Shown here one piece after another: positions 21,517-33,000 of a DNA stretch of 64,000 nt. The translations under genes were made by a program, and so were the position numbers. How positions within the stretch are numbered: the first letter of the stretch is position 1; every line of letters begins with the position of its first letter. The stretch covers positions 62,001-126,000 of the forward strand of contig QUOL01000028.1 in the NCBI GenBank assembly GCA_009761415.1. The letters are read 5' to 3'. This stretch comes from Sarcomyxa edulis (taxonomy: Eukaryota; Basidiomycota; Agaricomycetes; Agaricales; Mycenaceae). The notes beneath the pieces are model-generated. The model did not search any database. It was not told the origin of the DNA and worked only from the letters and a program-made list of their open reading frames with translations.

Positions 21517-23216
21517 TCAAATAATAAGCCATGCGTGCGCATCGTCGATCAACACATCGTCATGAGGAGAGGTGGGCCAAACATAGTCGGCGTTTCGAAG
21601 GCCCTTAGGCCACGTACCCGTTGCGCGTTCACGGTAGTAAGCGCGTAGGGCATCAGGACCGGCGTCGATACCCGGGTGGGTGTTGCGGGAAGTAGGCACA
21701 TCCGCTGGTTCGACTATACGGCTCATATCACCTTTTTTGGTATGGGCAATGGAGGAGCTGGCCGCAGTTGAGCTATGGGAAGAAGATGTGCGATTATCGG
21801 GTCCTCCTTGTAGCCGTCGACGTGTCTGTCGTTTGGATTCGCGCACCACTCCCGTAGCCTGTTCCCTAAAGCTCTGGAATTTACCCTGGTTCTTGCTGAC
21901 CCAGGTTTCACCAATGCTCTTCTCCTGTAAAGTCTCAACGCCCAACCTGTAACGGATGTAGACGAAAAAATGCCAGGAACTGTCGTCCCCACTGGCTACC
22001 CAGTCGAGTAGGTTCTTGGCTTGGGGGATCGTCTCTATGCGCAGACCCGCCCAGACGCCGACTTTCGACGCGTCCATGGGAGGGGCAATTTGGTCGTGAA
22101 CGACCTTGCCCTCTCGCTCCTGCTGGCGTCGGCGTTTGTTCGCCTCGTGAAGGCGCAGCCGTTCACTAGCGTTAAGGGCCTCCCCTTCTGCCGAGTCGTC
22201 CGATTCAGAGCCATAATCAGACTCGTCCGGAATCTCGCCTGCAACGTATTCGGATCCTCGGTACTTGGGCCAAGGACCGATAGGATGACCAGCGTCACTC
22301 CTCGCGGCTTTTCTAATGTCATGGGGGGCAAGTATAGGGTTGGGGGCAATTGCGGTGGGGCAACTCTGAGTATCCCGCCCCAATATTTGTCCAGGAGGGC
22401 TCTCCGTTCGAATACTAGGAGTGCGGGGAGGCCTGTTATACTCCGACTGCGTTCCTCGTGCTTCCTCACGAAACTCGCGATTCCGCATCGAAGACTGAAC
22501 CGCGTTCCTGAGTCGGTCTTCTTGGTCGCGGTTGTCTTTGCGGTATCCAGTTGCGCGGTCTCGAGGGCCTGGTCCCCGACGGTCCACATATCTATTGTCA
22601 GGTGTATGCCCACCGCGGTAGGTTGTCATAGGGGGACGTCGATCTCAATCAGGAGAGTTGGGACAACGCCCGGGAGACCTGGGACGTGAGTTAGGGTAAT
22701 CCCGTGAACGGTTGTTCCCATTAACCACATCCGCATATCTCCTGGGGGGGAAGATGAACGTCGTTCATACTGACGCTCGTTGCCACGAAGCCGAGGGCCA
22801 GGCGACCGAGGGCAAGCAGGTTGCGACGTATCAAACCGTCCTGTACCTCGTGACTGCGGGGGAGGCCTCTCGGGCCTCTCGTCAATCCGACGAACAGGAC
22901 CGGTTGGGATGTCCAGTCGAGGAGCTCTATCTACGATAGAGTCTACTACTCGGTCGGCGCCAGGAGGGGGGGGAATGTCCGTAGATGTTCCTAATGCGGA
23001 CACCCAGGTGCGCCGTCCCGGTTCACCGCCATAGTATCCAACGGTTCTTCTGGGAAACCAGGTACCGCGGTTATAGCGGTCCTCAATCCAGTTTTCGTTG
23101 TCGATGAATCCTTCGGTCATAGTAATGTCGGTTGAGTTCAATTGGGACATGCTCTTTGTTGATGAAATAGAAGGGTTGTTCCTGAGAACGTGGTCACAGC
23201 TTATTCGAAGCGTCAA
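21517..23216 (-). pseudogene. Pro/Arg-rich retroelement ORF with a homopolymer frameshift and an in-frame TGA
   Basis: Frame 23216-22750 (GFIDNENWIEDRYNRGTWFP, RRTWVSALGTSTDIPPPPG) must shift at a C run near 22741-22750 to stay coding. It then reads PNSRPRSPGR, a TGA at 22647-22645 inside PD*DRRPP, and continues as 22629-21517 (GPRDRATGYRKDNRDQEDRL, DSYGSESDD-type acidic tract, NLLDWVASGDDSSWHFFVYI, then a Ser-rich tail). Composition (Arg, Pro, acidic patch, central hydrophobic block) is gag-like, and it lies directly downstream of the gypsy C pol end. It could be an extra ORF of gypsy C or the 5' region of another retroelement. Confidence 0.45.
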
Positions 23217-23351
23217 ACGCTGTGCAGATGTTCAGTTGCGGAACTGTCAGACTTACAGGATCGTTCCTGTCCGATCGGTTTTTTAAGGTTCGATCTCCAC
23301 CGGGCTTTCCCGAGTCTCAGGAAGCCGGGCCATAAGTCGCGTCACCTGATC

Positions 23352-25046
23352 AACTCGCGTCTTTACGCGCCAGTTGCTGCCATCGCGTCACTCCCATCAA
23401 CGCAAAGTATTCGTCCAGCGCAGCACAGTCACTGACTCCAGTGTATGGTTCCCAGGTATGATCGCCTGCGGACCATTTCACATGAAACTCGACTTTGCGA
23501 CCTGCCCATCAGTGGCCATTAATCTCGTCAATGAACCACTCGAGTTCATCAGACATGCCAAAATCATAGAAAAGCTTCGCTTCTCGTCCTGGAAATGACA
23601 CGCTATCGTTGGGTTCATGTGGTCTCAGCAAAGCAGAATGGAACATAGGGTGTATTCCACGCGCCACGAGCTCATCTAACAGTTGTAGTTTGTAATTGGA
23701 TGTTTTCGGGTGTGCCTCAATGACTGGGAATGGCCCAATAAATTTGGGGGCAAGTTTCCGCGCTCGGGCCTTCGGTAGATTCAGGTTCTTCGTGGATAAA
23801 TACACTAGAGCACCCTCTTCAAACGGTATATCTGGCACCCGTTTCCTATTTGTGAAATGGGTGGCCGAGACGCGCGACTCAATGATAGCGTCATGCACAA
23901 TGGCAATGTTTGCAATTGCACGTTGCGCGAAATCGCGCACGCCTTTGTATTTCCCGTTGTCGATGTCCAACGTAGTCAATCGCGGTAAGTATCCATAGTT
24001 CAATTCGAAAGGTGCGAACCCGGTACTGGCCGATATACTCGAGTTTATCGCAAATTCCGTCATAGGGGTCATATACACCCAGTCGCCCTGGTCAGGTGAA
24101 ACAAACGAACGGAGTATCTGGCTAACGTTCTGTATGGCTCGTTCAGATACGCTGTCAGTCTGTGGGTGGAATGAAGTTGACATTAATAGTTTAGTCCCCG
24201 TTAATCGATGCAGTTCACGCCAAAACTTGGACGTGAACTTCGAGTCACGGTCGGACACTATGGTCTTCGGCATCCCGTGAAGTCATATAATATCCCTGAG
24301 AAAGAACCAGGCGACGTCGGAAGAAGTATTGGTAACATCCATGGGAATTAAATGTACCATGGATGTTAATCGACAGATCACCACCAGCATGTAATCGTGG
24401 CCCAAACACTTTGGGAATGGTCCAACAAAATCCATTCCAATGGACTCCCAAGGATGTGTCGGGATAGGCATGCTGTGCATTAGTCCACTAGGAGCGTGGT
24501 TATTAGCCTTGGTCATCTGGCAGGTTCCGCAGCTTAGACAGAATTTCTCAATGTCTTTGCCGATTCGGGGCCACCAATACCAGTGCCGAATGTACTCGGA
24601 GGTACGTAATGGTCCATGGTGTCCCACTGTCCTATGTGCCTGGTCGAGTATCATCTCCGTAAGTCGTCGGGTGTTCGTTTTATTCAGTGTACGGGGTATA
24701 CAGAGGCATCGCTCCCCCCTGCGATTGCGTGTGAATATCAGGCCATCCTGTAGTGCGAAATTGCTATATGAGTTCGGGGACTCCAGCACTTTAACTAGTA
24801 CTGCGTCGTCCCCATAGCCTTCCCAAACAGATGCCAGGAATGTATCGTCGCCCTCGATCATAGGGCGTAACGGTGGTCCACAGTTCAACGCTTCAGCAAT
24901 AGTTATCCCAGTGGTGTCTAGGCCAAGGTCCTCAAATTTCTGTCGGTTGATCTCCAGTTCCCTGGCTTCCGCAACTCTGGCTTCAACTGGCTCACAAATT
25001 CTCCGTGCCATCAGCGCGAGCTTGCGCTTCAGCTGACCTTGTAGGT
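23352..25046 (-). pseudogene. Gypsy C pol, integrase and chromodomain part
   Basis: From about 25040 the frame reads through a linker, then an HHCC zinc region (HRTVGHHGPLRTSEYIRHWY ... CLSCGTCQM, about 24640-24520). The DDE core follows, with Asp in GMDFVGPFP, Asp in [10 protein letters not shown] and Glu in [10 protein letters not shown] (about 24440-24130). A GPF/Y-type stretch ([13 protein letters not shown], about 23735) and a chromodomain-like end (VEFHVKWSAGDHTWEPY, about 23490-23440) stop near 23352. Two in-frame TGAs interrupt it: 24285-24283 (DII*LHGMP) and 23511-23509 (NGH*WAGRK). Frame is preserved across both, and both fit Arg CGA to TGA. Confidence 0.85.
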
Positions 25047-25110
25047 TTATTGCAATAACCCCCGTTACATGTCGAGGGATGTGTTGCAATAAGTCCCGTT
25101 AGTTAACGGG
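25047..25110 (+). repeat. Left TIR of the KDZ element
   Basis: Starts with the palindrome TTATTGCAATAA (25047-25058). Then CCCCCGTTACATGTCGAGGG and a second GTTGCAATAAGTCCCGTTAG, ending near TTAACGGG. It aligns with the reversed right end at roughly 85% identity by eye. Confidence 0.85.
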
Positions 25111-25443
25111 CCTCTGCCGCCCGCCTGGTACTGTACGGCACAGCTCGGCACAGCTCGGCATCCCCAGATCAGGTTGCCCTTGCTTGCCCCGCTTTTATTG
25201 CTCCCGTGTATCTTATCTATTTGGTAAATTCCGATCCCATTTAGGGGACAATGCGGGCAACTCGGGCATGATTTGAGAAAATATTGGGAATATTCAGGCA
25301 ACAAAACAGGGAAAACTATAGAATGGGAAAACAGTAGATAGGTAGTAGAAAGAGCATAGAAAGCATCGAAGCAAAGGCATGGAACACAGAGAAGCAATAG
25401 ATTGCCTCCAAAAAAACCGGGAAAAAAATGGGCAAAAATGAGC

Positions 25444-26973
25444 CTACCGTTTCTGTTTCTTTGAGGCTGGGGATCCATCATCCTCATTTTCCCTACCACG
25501 CTTCTCACCCGATGTAGATAGGAGCTGGTTGACAACCCACGAGACATCCCTCACCGCGGTATACCAGTCCACCTCTTCATCCTCTTCGGGCAAAACGGAC
25601 TTCCACCATAGGAGGCACGCGATCACACCCAAGAGGCCATTGTGCCCAGGCTTCTTCATCTCATCCCAGGATCCATTTCCTCCAACAACAAGATGGTCTT
25701 GCGCCCGTTGACGCCACAAAGGATTGATAGCATCCCACCAACTCCACCACTCCTTTGCGAGCTGTTCGGAAGAAGGGAGGGGAGGCCACTTGCTCTCTTC
25801 CCAAGGGCGAGCCCGAGAGATCCAAAACTTGACGGCTTCGGGGCGATTTTTGGTGGTAAAACCGTGCGGGGGATTTTGAAAGCCGTATCTGTGTTCAAGC
25901 TCGGTCCAGCGCCTTACAGGATAGACCCACTTTTCACTGTAATCCCCTGCCAAAAGGGCAGGGTATGCCTTCTGCAACCAAGCCAGCCAGTTGGATTCGT
26001 CGACGGTGAGGGGGAATGATCCTTCGAAGACATCAATTCCGTTCTCGAGACCATCAGCGCCGTCGTTGTCGTTGTCGATTGAGCCGTTTGCGTTGTTGAT
26101 TGAGCCGTTTGCGCTGTCAATTGAGCCGTTTGCGCTGTCAATTGAGCCGTTTGCGCTGTCAATTGAGCCGTTGGCGTTGACGTTGTCGTTTGAGCCGTTT
26201 GTGGTGGCTTTGGCGTTGTCGGCTGAGCCGTTGGCATTGGCGCCAGCGTCGTCGGTTGAGCCGTTGGCATTGGCGCCAGCGTCGTTGGTTAAGCCGTTGG
26301 CATTGGCATTGGCGTTGGCGTTGTCGATTGATTCGTCGACGCCGTGGCTGTTGGTCCCGCGAGAATTGGCTAGTTCATCTACGTCCATGTCGTTCTCGAC
26401 GCGACTCGCGTCAACTATGTCTTCTCCACCTCCTTCACCTCCTCCACCTCTTGCATCTCCACCTGTGTTGCTACCTCCATCTTGCCCAACTCCCGTACCT
26501 CCACCTTCACTGCTTCCTCCATCTCCACCTTTTCTTCCACCTTTACCGTGTTCCCCACGTCCATCATTATCTCCACCCTCCCCTCGTTCCCAACGTTCGT
26601 CGTTTCCCCCACCGTCACCATGGTCTTCTTGTTGATTGTTCGGCGGATCATTCTGGCGATTGTCTTTGGACCCACTACCTCCACCTCCACGACCTGAACG
26701 AGAACGCTGGCTGGAACCCTTGGATGACGATCCAAAAAACGGGCTGTCCAGTCCCAGCTCTTTTTGGAGTTCTCGATTCTCTGCCATGTTGTTTTCCCTG
26801 CTAACCTCGTACGCTGACATCTTTTGAAGGGCTTTCATCCTCTTCTCCCGTGCTGATGAATCCATGGCGTCGAGCTCCCGACGCAAAGCGGCTCGTATGT
26901 TTAGTTCACGAGGAGAGGAGACCGGCGGTGCAGGAGGTTTGGGCGGGGGAGCCTGTGTATTGCTTGATGACAA
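25444..26973 (-). CDS. KDZ-element accessory protein a (509 aa, repeat-rich, basic tail)
   Basis: Single-exon frame from ATG 26973 to the stop at 25444. Residues 1-75: Pro-rich start then a charged segment (RAALRRELDAMDSSAREKRM, likely helical). Residues about 80-190: Gly/Glu/Asp-rich low complexity. Residues about 215-325: Asn/Ala/Asp/Ser repeats, with repeated NGSIDSA units (26045-26180). Residues about 330-480: a compact Trp-rich domain (ESNWLAWLQKAYPALLAGDY, WVYPVRRWTELEHRYGF, EWWSWWDAINPLWRQRAQDH). The end is SPASKKQKR, a likely nuclear localisation signal. The Trp-rich domain resembles proteins I recall near KDZ transposases in other mushrooms. No catalytic motif is visible. The position next to the left TIR suggests a role with the transposon, which is inference. 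Confidence 0.65.
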   Translation of the reverse strand: MSSSNTQAPPPKPPAPPVSSPRELNIRAALRRELDAMDSSAREKRMKALQKMSAYEVSRENNMAENRELQKELGLDSPFFGSSSKGSSQRSRSGRGGGGSGSKDNRQNDPPNNQQEDHGDGGGNDERWERGEGGDNDGRGEHGKGGRKGGDGGSSEGGGTGVGQDGGSNTGGDARGGGGEGGGEDIVDASRVENDMDVDELANSRGTNSHGVDESIDNANANANANGLTNDAGANANGSTDDAGANANGSADNAKATTNGSNDNVNANGSIDSANGSIDSANGSIDSANGSINNANGSIDNDNDGADGLENGIDVFEGSFPLTVDESNWLAWLQKAYPALLAGDYSEKWVYPVRRWTELEHRYGFQNPPHGFTTKNRPEAVKFWISRARPWEESKWPPLPSSEQLAKEWWSWWDAINPLWRQRAQDHLVVGGNGSWDEMKKPGHNGLLGVIACLLWWKSVLPEEDEEVDWYTAVRDVSWVVNQLLSTSGEKRGRENEDDGSPASKKQKR

Positions 26974-27555
26974 TGATGCAGCAGGTTGCGCAGAGGGGGC
27001 TGAAGTTTGATGATAGTCGGTCAGGGGAGCCTGTGTAGCGCTCTCGGGATGAGACTACAAATATTTATAGGTCCGAATCGTACAATATGGCTGGCGAGTC
27101 GTAGAGCGATATAATGGTGTGCCCGAGTAGGCAGAAGTCGATCAGATAAGGGAATATGTGAGGATTGCGGATGCCAGGCAGAATCTATGGACTCCTGGCA
27201 GACGCGGAAAGAATATCAATATAGCCCCCGTGCCCACTAGGTTACTCTATCAGTTAAGATGAGAAGCTATGAGCTGAATGGGGTGTTTTAGATGATATGG
27301 TAAAGATGATAAGATTGTAAGATCCCAAAGGCACACTAACTACAGCCTGTGATCTAAACAGATGTAAATAATGCAGCCACTCTGGGAAAAGCAAAGTGAA
27401 AATATAGGTATGCCCTATTGAAGGGCTAGGAACTGAAGAGTATATATAGGTAAGGTAAACCCTAACTAGGTATCCGTCACAGCCTGTGTATTGCTCAATG
27501 ACGATGATGTAGCAGGTTGCGTAGAGGGGGCTGAGTTTTGATGATGGTTGGTCGG
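26945..27555. repeat. Local duplication of a 75-bp 5' segment between accessory genes a and b
   Basis: AGCCTGTGTATTGCT-GATGACAATGATG through AGTTTTGATGATGGTTGGTC occurs at 26951-27030 (start of accessory a) and 27481-27550 (end of accessory b) with few differences. The adjacent genes therefore share a duplicated coding end. 27060-27460 holds nothing else I can support. Confidence 0.6.
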
Positions 27556-28787
27556 GGAAGACGTTGTAGCCGGTGTGCCTTGTCTAGACGCTGATGTAGC
27601 TGATAATCCTTGACGCGTAGACGTCTCCCCAGACGTGGATGAGATGTTTGTGTCGCGTACCAGATAGCGCATGAACTGAGCTAAGACGTTTTTCAGGAAT
27701 CCATCGTGGTCCCAATCTGCAAAGTTGACGACCCCCGCCCTTGACCTTGGAATGGAATGTATGCTGTTCGATACGTGATCAATTGTCGACCGAGGCTAAG
27801 AAGAGGAGAATAAGAACATACGAAACCAGATCAAATTTCCCGCCCGGCTCTGAAGGCTGCCTGCCACAGAGGAGGCAAAGCATGTACTCTGTGTACCCAG
27901 ATAGGCCATCGAGTAGTGGCTGAACGACCGCAGTTATTCTGGATCGTGCTCTATGAAAAAAGTCAGTCAGGCCAGCCAGAAACACATAGAAGGTGCAGTA
28001 CTCACTCAGCCTGCTCCTCAAGAGAGGAAGCTGCAGAACCATTGCCAACAGCTTCGTACTCTTCCAACTCCTGTTCATGGTCTGCCAGACACTCCGCTTC
28101 AATGGCACTGCGCACCTCCTCAGTCTCTTTATTCCAAAGTTCCTGGGCTACGCTGCAGCAAAAGTCCAAAAGCTGGCGACGGGTCAGACCTGAATTCTCC
28201 CAGCGTGCCTCGACCTCTTGAGCGACTCGAGATCTGTGATCGGGATGCTGCATGTAGTACTTCCAGGAGGCGAGCTTACGAGGAGCGGGACCAGCGCGTG
28301 TGTTAAGGGATTTGAGCCAAGAGTGGAAAGGACTGTTCGGTGCCTTGTCATGAGTGCGCATGCGATAGTTGTACCAGTTTTTGAGGCTCTGCAAATGTAA
28401 ATGAAAAATAAGAATAATATTCTGGACGGTTCAAAGAAAAAGACAACACCGAAAGATACATACCAAAGCCACGGCAGTTCTGACCTCCTTTTGCAGAGCA
28501 GCCTCTTTTTCGTCGTTCGTGTCGTTGGGTGACGCGTCATCAGAGGTAGGAGTCGTGCCTTGTGATTTAATGACAACGAGACCCGAGGAAAGTTCGTCTT
28601 TCCAGTCAAACCGGCTCCAATAGCCCTCGATAAGAGGACGCCAGAAGTCGCTTTTCCGACCATGTCTTGCGGCCTCCTCAAACGCGGGGACTTGGCTTTC
28701 AAGATATTCCAAACGTGGGCCGGTGTATTTTCCTTGATTGCCACACTTGCGTTTGGCGCCATCTGGATTGTTTTTCTTGCGACCCAT
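27466..28787 (-). CDS. KDZ-element accessory protein b (4 exons)
   Basis: Starts at ATG 28787 (MGRKKNNPDGAKRKCGNQGK, basic). Exon 1 to 28464 contains RLEYLESQVPAFEEAARHGR and FWRPLIEGYWSRFDWKDEL. Exon 2 (28390 to about 28006) contains SLKNWYNYRMRTHDKAPNSP and a helical acidic region. Exon 3 (about 27943-27822) contains VVQPLLDGLSGYTEYMLCLL and CGRQPSEPGGKFDLVS. Exon 4 (about 27796-27466) reads VNFADWDHDGFLKNVLAQFM and ends in a Ser/Thr-rich tail. All introns are GT-AG and short. The layout (basic start, 'R.E.L' plus Trp/Phe motif, NWY block, C-terminal 'W...F...F..F' block) matches a family I associate with KDZ elements in Agaricomycetes. Molecular function unknown. Confidence 0.7.
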
Positions 28788-28799
28788 TGATATTGCGTG

Positions 28800-29200
28800 A
28801 GGATTGAATCTTGAGTGGAGAACGCGACTGAGGTAGAGTGGTAGCAATGAGCTCGCGTGCAGAGTTGTCAAAAAAAAAGGAACGGTTGCTCTAGTCACTA
28901 TATTTCTGTTGCTCTACAGTGCTCCCTTAGTCTACTTCGTATGTGTAACATTATTATAGTCTTACGTCTCTGGTACGGTCGTGAGTTCAAGTCTGTTCTT
29001 GCGTATTCTTTTAGAGATTTTTTTTTGAAATCTACACCCAAGTACTTAGGATATTTATCGCAAAACTACTTCAAATTTACTACTGTCCTCCTTGAGAGCC
29101 GAGTGTACGAGGTGAGGGCATAGCGAAAGCAAATCAAATTTCAGAGCAAATTTCAAAACTAATATCCGGACATGTAGGTATAATGGAGGATGGAAGAGAC
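28800..29200. other. Spacer inside the KDZ element with a weak tRNA B-box-like sequence
   Basis: No gene is supported. GGTACGGTCGTGAGTTCAAG at 28974-28994 resembles a pol III B-box, followed by T-rich sequence; the A-box match is weak. Confidence 0.3.
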
Positions 29201-29201
29201 G

Positions 29202-30325
29202 CTTAAGAATGCACCCCTTCCAGAAATTCCTCGGCCTCAAGAATGGAATCCGTAACCATCATCTTTGTAACACCACGCTCCAGAGCTGCTGAGAAATGCT
29301 GATGTGCCTCTTCTCTGTGAAAGGAATGGGTGATTCAGTAAATTGTCCAAATGAAACCTGTAAAACCATACACACCGACTACCGTAGATCACAGGGCTAC
29401 CTTATAGCGTAGAATCGAGAGCGTGAGGTTGGCGACTTAGTAGCGGAACGTGAGGTCGACGACTTGGGAGTGGAAGGCGCGGATGGCAGCGGGAGGGTGT
29501 AGCAGTAAGATGGCACGGTGGCAACGGTGCCCTTTGAGTTCAACTTGGAGCCCTCCAAATTCGATGCCGGCATTCCCAAGTTCGAGTCCTCCACCTTTAG
29601 AGCCCTCGTCGAGCTTGATCTGCTCGCCCTCGAGACCGACCTTGACGGACTCTCCGATTTGATACTTGAACTTCCCGCTGAGCCTTCTTTGGCGTCGACA
29701 AAAGCATCCTTCACGTCGCGAGGGAAGGCTGCGGGTGACGCACGACGCTTGAAAGCAGGCGAAGGGGAAGCAGGGAAAGCGGAAGCAGGGGAAGCGGAGG
29801 AATGGGAAGCGGGGGTCTGAGTCTGAGGAGCGTGGGAGGGAGAAGTCGGCGGTGTACCAGGAAGACCCGTTGCCGGATCAAATTGAAGCAGGAGGGGAGG
29901 AAGCAAGGGTGGGACGTAGGCTCGATGAGCAGCTTGTGCACGACTCTGGATCTCGACACATTTATCCGGTGTGTGGTACTTGAGACAGTGACCCTGCCAC
30001 GCTCCAAGCGCCTGTTCCCAATATTTGTAGCTTTTGTGGGTGGACCCGGAAACCCAATTGACGGTGGAGTTGGCAGACGTCCTGCGATGAGACTATGTTA
30101 GTTTGAGGAAGAATGTGACAAGAGTTTCACTTACCAAGTGGTATACACTCCTGGCTTCAAGCCCACAGCGACCACGTAGAATTTTCCCCCATGGAGAACT
30201 GGGTTGCTGGCGCAACCTGGATCGAAAAAGTACGGGGGGTTGCAAGGGACTCGAGAAACCAAGCTGATACCTGCTGTGGCCTCCACAAGCTCGTCGTATT
30301 CGTCTGAGTCTGGCTCTTCTACCAT
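29202..30325 (-). CDS. Viroplasmin/RNase H1 N-terminal-type domain protein of the KDZ element
   Basis: Three exons. From ATG 30325 (MVEEPDSDEYDELVEATAGI) the first runs to the donor at about 30133. It contains GKFYVVAVGLKPGVYTTW, the signature of the caulimovirus VI / RNase H1 N-terminal fold. Exon 2 (about 30080-29403) completes the fold with VNWVSGSTHKSYKYWEQAL and GAWQGHCLKYH, then a long Pro/Ser/Thr/Ala-rich disordered region. Exon 3 (about 29318-29202) adds EEAHQHFSAALERGVTKMMV and ends EEFLEGVHS. This fold binds RNA/DNA hybrids or double-stranded nucleic acid in known cases. A role in handling transposition intermediates would be inference. The frame is open upstream of 30325, so an earlier start is possible. 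Confidence 0.7.
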
Positions 30326-30329
30326 GGGC

Positions 30330-31395
30330 GGGGGGGGAAGAGTGATGGGTTGATAAGGAAGAGCCTCGAAAACCAAAGCAGTCCAACATTGGAAAACATA
30401 CGCATATAAGGTCAGCCACATGTCAGCCACATGTCTTTCTAAATTTGGGCATGTGGCTGAACATCTCAAAATCATCGAGATCCTACGCAACGTGAACGTA
30501 GATCTACATACTATGCCAGCATTTATATCTTGATCTCACCTTCAGAATGTAATGTATAACTTTCATATGTTTCAGATTTTGCGTAGTAATCAACTTTGTG
30601 TGCACGTTCGAGATCGCAACCTTGAAGAAGACCGACATACACCTCCGACCCACTTGAGCTAGTGGTGTTCCGAGAGTCTAATAATTAATTATTATGATAT
30701 TGCATACCTATACCACTAGTCTCGGTAAGCTGATTGTATCAATCGGGGTGAGGGAAATCTTTTCAGTCTACTTATTGTAATGTCTGCTAGTGTATCAATG
30801 ACACTGACTAAAATCTACCCAGCTCTAGAAGTGAATATATCTTCATAACTCTATCTATTGCTGAGATCTCCAGGTTCTGAGATGGAAGTACATGTACAAT
30901 TAAGCTCAAAGTTGAACTCTTTAGCAACGCCGTACATCTACTTCAAATTGTGTACTACTACACCGGTACATATGTATATCCATGCATTCAGTTTTACAGC
31001 AGATCCTCGCCAGTAAGACTTTTTCAGTGCTCTATAGATGCCCGATTTTCATCTTATAATTGAGCTGTCAACTGTTCGTTCGCCCGGCAGGTTGTTTGTG
31101 CAAATCGTGGACGACACGACAGAATACTTGAAACACTCACCTCAAAACTCTCAAACTTTGCGACTTCTCATACAATCTCGACTTCTGAGCTTCGACACCA
31201 CTTTCAGCTCATCTTCTGACATCAAAGTAGTCTCATCGGTTGTACTATACATATCAATTTGTATAGGTTGTAAAATTTTTGGGGCTACGTACTTTCTGTA
31301 GTCGAAGATCTGTCTTCAAACTTGAGATCGGTACATCACGCAGCATGGACGGCTTGACTCTCAGCTCGGTCTTTGTTGAATTTACTACAAGCCAA
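30330..31395. other. Spacer inside the KDZ element
   Basis: About 1 kb, AT-richer than the flanking genes, between the viroplasmin-domain gene and the 3' end of the TET/JBP gene. The frames here are short and have no recognisable domain. An upstream exon of the viroplasmin-domain gene could lie at about 30420-30490. Confidence 0.4.
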
Positions 31396-31401
31396 GTTGT
31401 A

Positions 31402-33000
31402 TCAAATGTCGTCTAATCTACTGAGCATGTTGAGGCCCTGCTTCCAACGTAAACGACGAGCCTCGTCCCTTTGTTTCAACTCTTCCTGACTAGCGTTCTT
31501 CAAGAAACTCTTATCCGACTGAAGCCCGTTTGAGACCCATCGAAAAATCCCACCAGCAGAGTATTGCGTGAAAGAATATCGTGCTTCGCCGTCTTGAATT
31601 GCAGTATTTGAGTGTCGGACGAGGGCAGAAGGGATAAGTATGGTAGAGCCTGGGGGAAATCGAATGACAAGGCCCAACTCCCACAGGACGAGGTGTCCCC
31701 CAAGATCAGGATTGAACGTTCCAAGAGCCGTTATTGCGCACCAACCCCATGCAAGATTCCCCGAATCTATATGCGGGAGTGTCACCGTGGACGGACCGAA
31801 GTTGAATGTACATGCGGCAAAAACTCCTCGAGCGAAGTTACGTCGGAGCGTTTTGTCGGATTTGCATAGGATAGAGAGTGTTTCGTCATAAAATGTATGT
31901 AGAAGGGGCGCAAAGGAGGCAAACAAACCTGTGAGGAGTGAGCGGCGTTCGAGTGGAGGTAGAAGCAACTCACAATTGGCGAATCCAGAAAGGCGTTGAA
32001 ATGGGGTACTTGCCACCAGACCAGCGAGGATGACCGTGTTGATAGCCGTGTTCTGCAGCATACCGACTTTCTATAGGAGCGGTGAGCCAGCCTGAAACGA
32101 GGGGGCGATGGGGTGTCTTACCGTTTGACCGCCACCAAAAGACATCCCACACGCAAGGGCGGGGAAAGCACCTCGGCGATGTATTGATTGTTTCTCGTTG
32201 AATTTGCATCGAGGGCCCGCCGACTCAACGCCATCGGATGCCGCCCGTACCACGTTCTGCCATCCCCCACGATCCTTTGGTTGCCCACCAAGAACTCCAA
32301 GGATACAATCTTGTCGGTCTACAAGGGGATGGCAGGAGCTAGATGTTGGGGATGGTCTGTTGCGTGCTATGAAGCGAGAAATCGAGTGGGACTTACAGGC
32401 CATCCCAATCGACGTACTTCATACGCCCCCCCTCCAGCAGCTCTTTAACACCCTCGTTTTTCCCCTCAACCGCCATCCTATCATTCGCCCCAACCCCAAC
32501 CCATCCTGTAGATGCAGCACGCAAATCCCCCATGGCTACATTTAACTCTACCTTGTCGGTTTTGGCGCGCAATCGTCGACGAACGGCGACGGCTTTTAGA
32601 GACGATTGCACCGCTTCTTGAGCCTGTGCACGTCGCTTCCAACGCCGCTCCTTGAACTTTTGCTGATTCTTCGATCTGCGTATGTTGTGAATGCTAGACG
32701 TGGGGAGGGCTGGGCTCAAACTGCGTGGATTATGGAGGGTCTGTGGCAGGGAGGGTTGGAGAGGCGGTTGGTGTGCGGAAGGAGGTTTGAACGCTGAGAA
32801 GGCTTCTTCAGGTCTTGGATCCGAAGGTTCGTCAAGCTCGTTGTTGGTTTCATCAGCTACAGGTACGTCCAAGTCCTCACCGATCATCCTGCGTTGATTC
32901 TCACGGATTAGATAATCCACAACGTCAAACTTGTGATCGACCACAAAGGGCGAGTACTCGAATCCCGAGCGCGTTTTCCGACCTGTATAAATTATAGGGG
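31402..33000 (-). CDS. TET/JBP-family 2-oxoglutarate and Fe(II)-dependent dioxygenase
   Basis: Oxidises 5-methylcytosine in characterised fungal relatives. Exon A (about 33000-32397): RKTRSGFEYSPFVVDHKFDV, a Pro-rich linker, a basic helix (NQQKFKERRWKRRAQAQEAV), then KYVDWDG. Exon B (about 32342-32122): PLVDRQDCILGVLGGQPKD, NVVRAASDGVE, HRRGAFPALACGMSFGGGQT, the N-terminal part typical of mushroom TET proteins. Exon C (about 32070-31402): PFQRLSGFAN, an optional 45-nt in-frame intron (gtgagt...ctcacag, about 31970-31926), then FNFGPSTVTLPHIDSGN carrying the HxD iron ligands. ALGTFNPDLGGHLVLWELGL and PPGSTILIPSALVRHSN (distal His) follow, then RYSFTQYSAGGIFRWV (2-oxoglutarate-binding Arg). The catalytic residues are present. 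It is head-to-head with the transposase. The true first exon, perhaps near 33190 (MSC), is unresolved. Confidence 0.88.
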
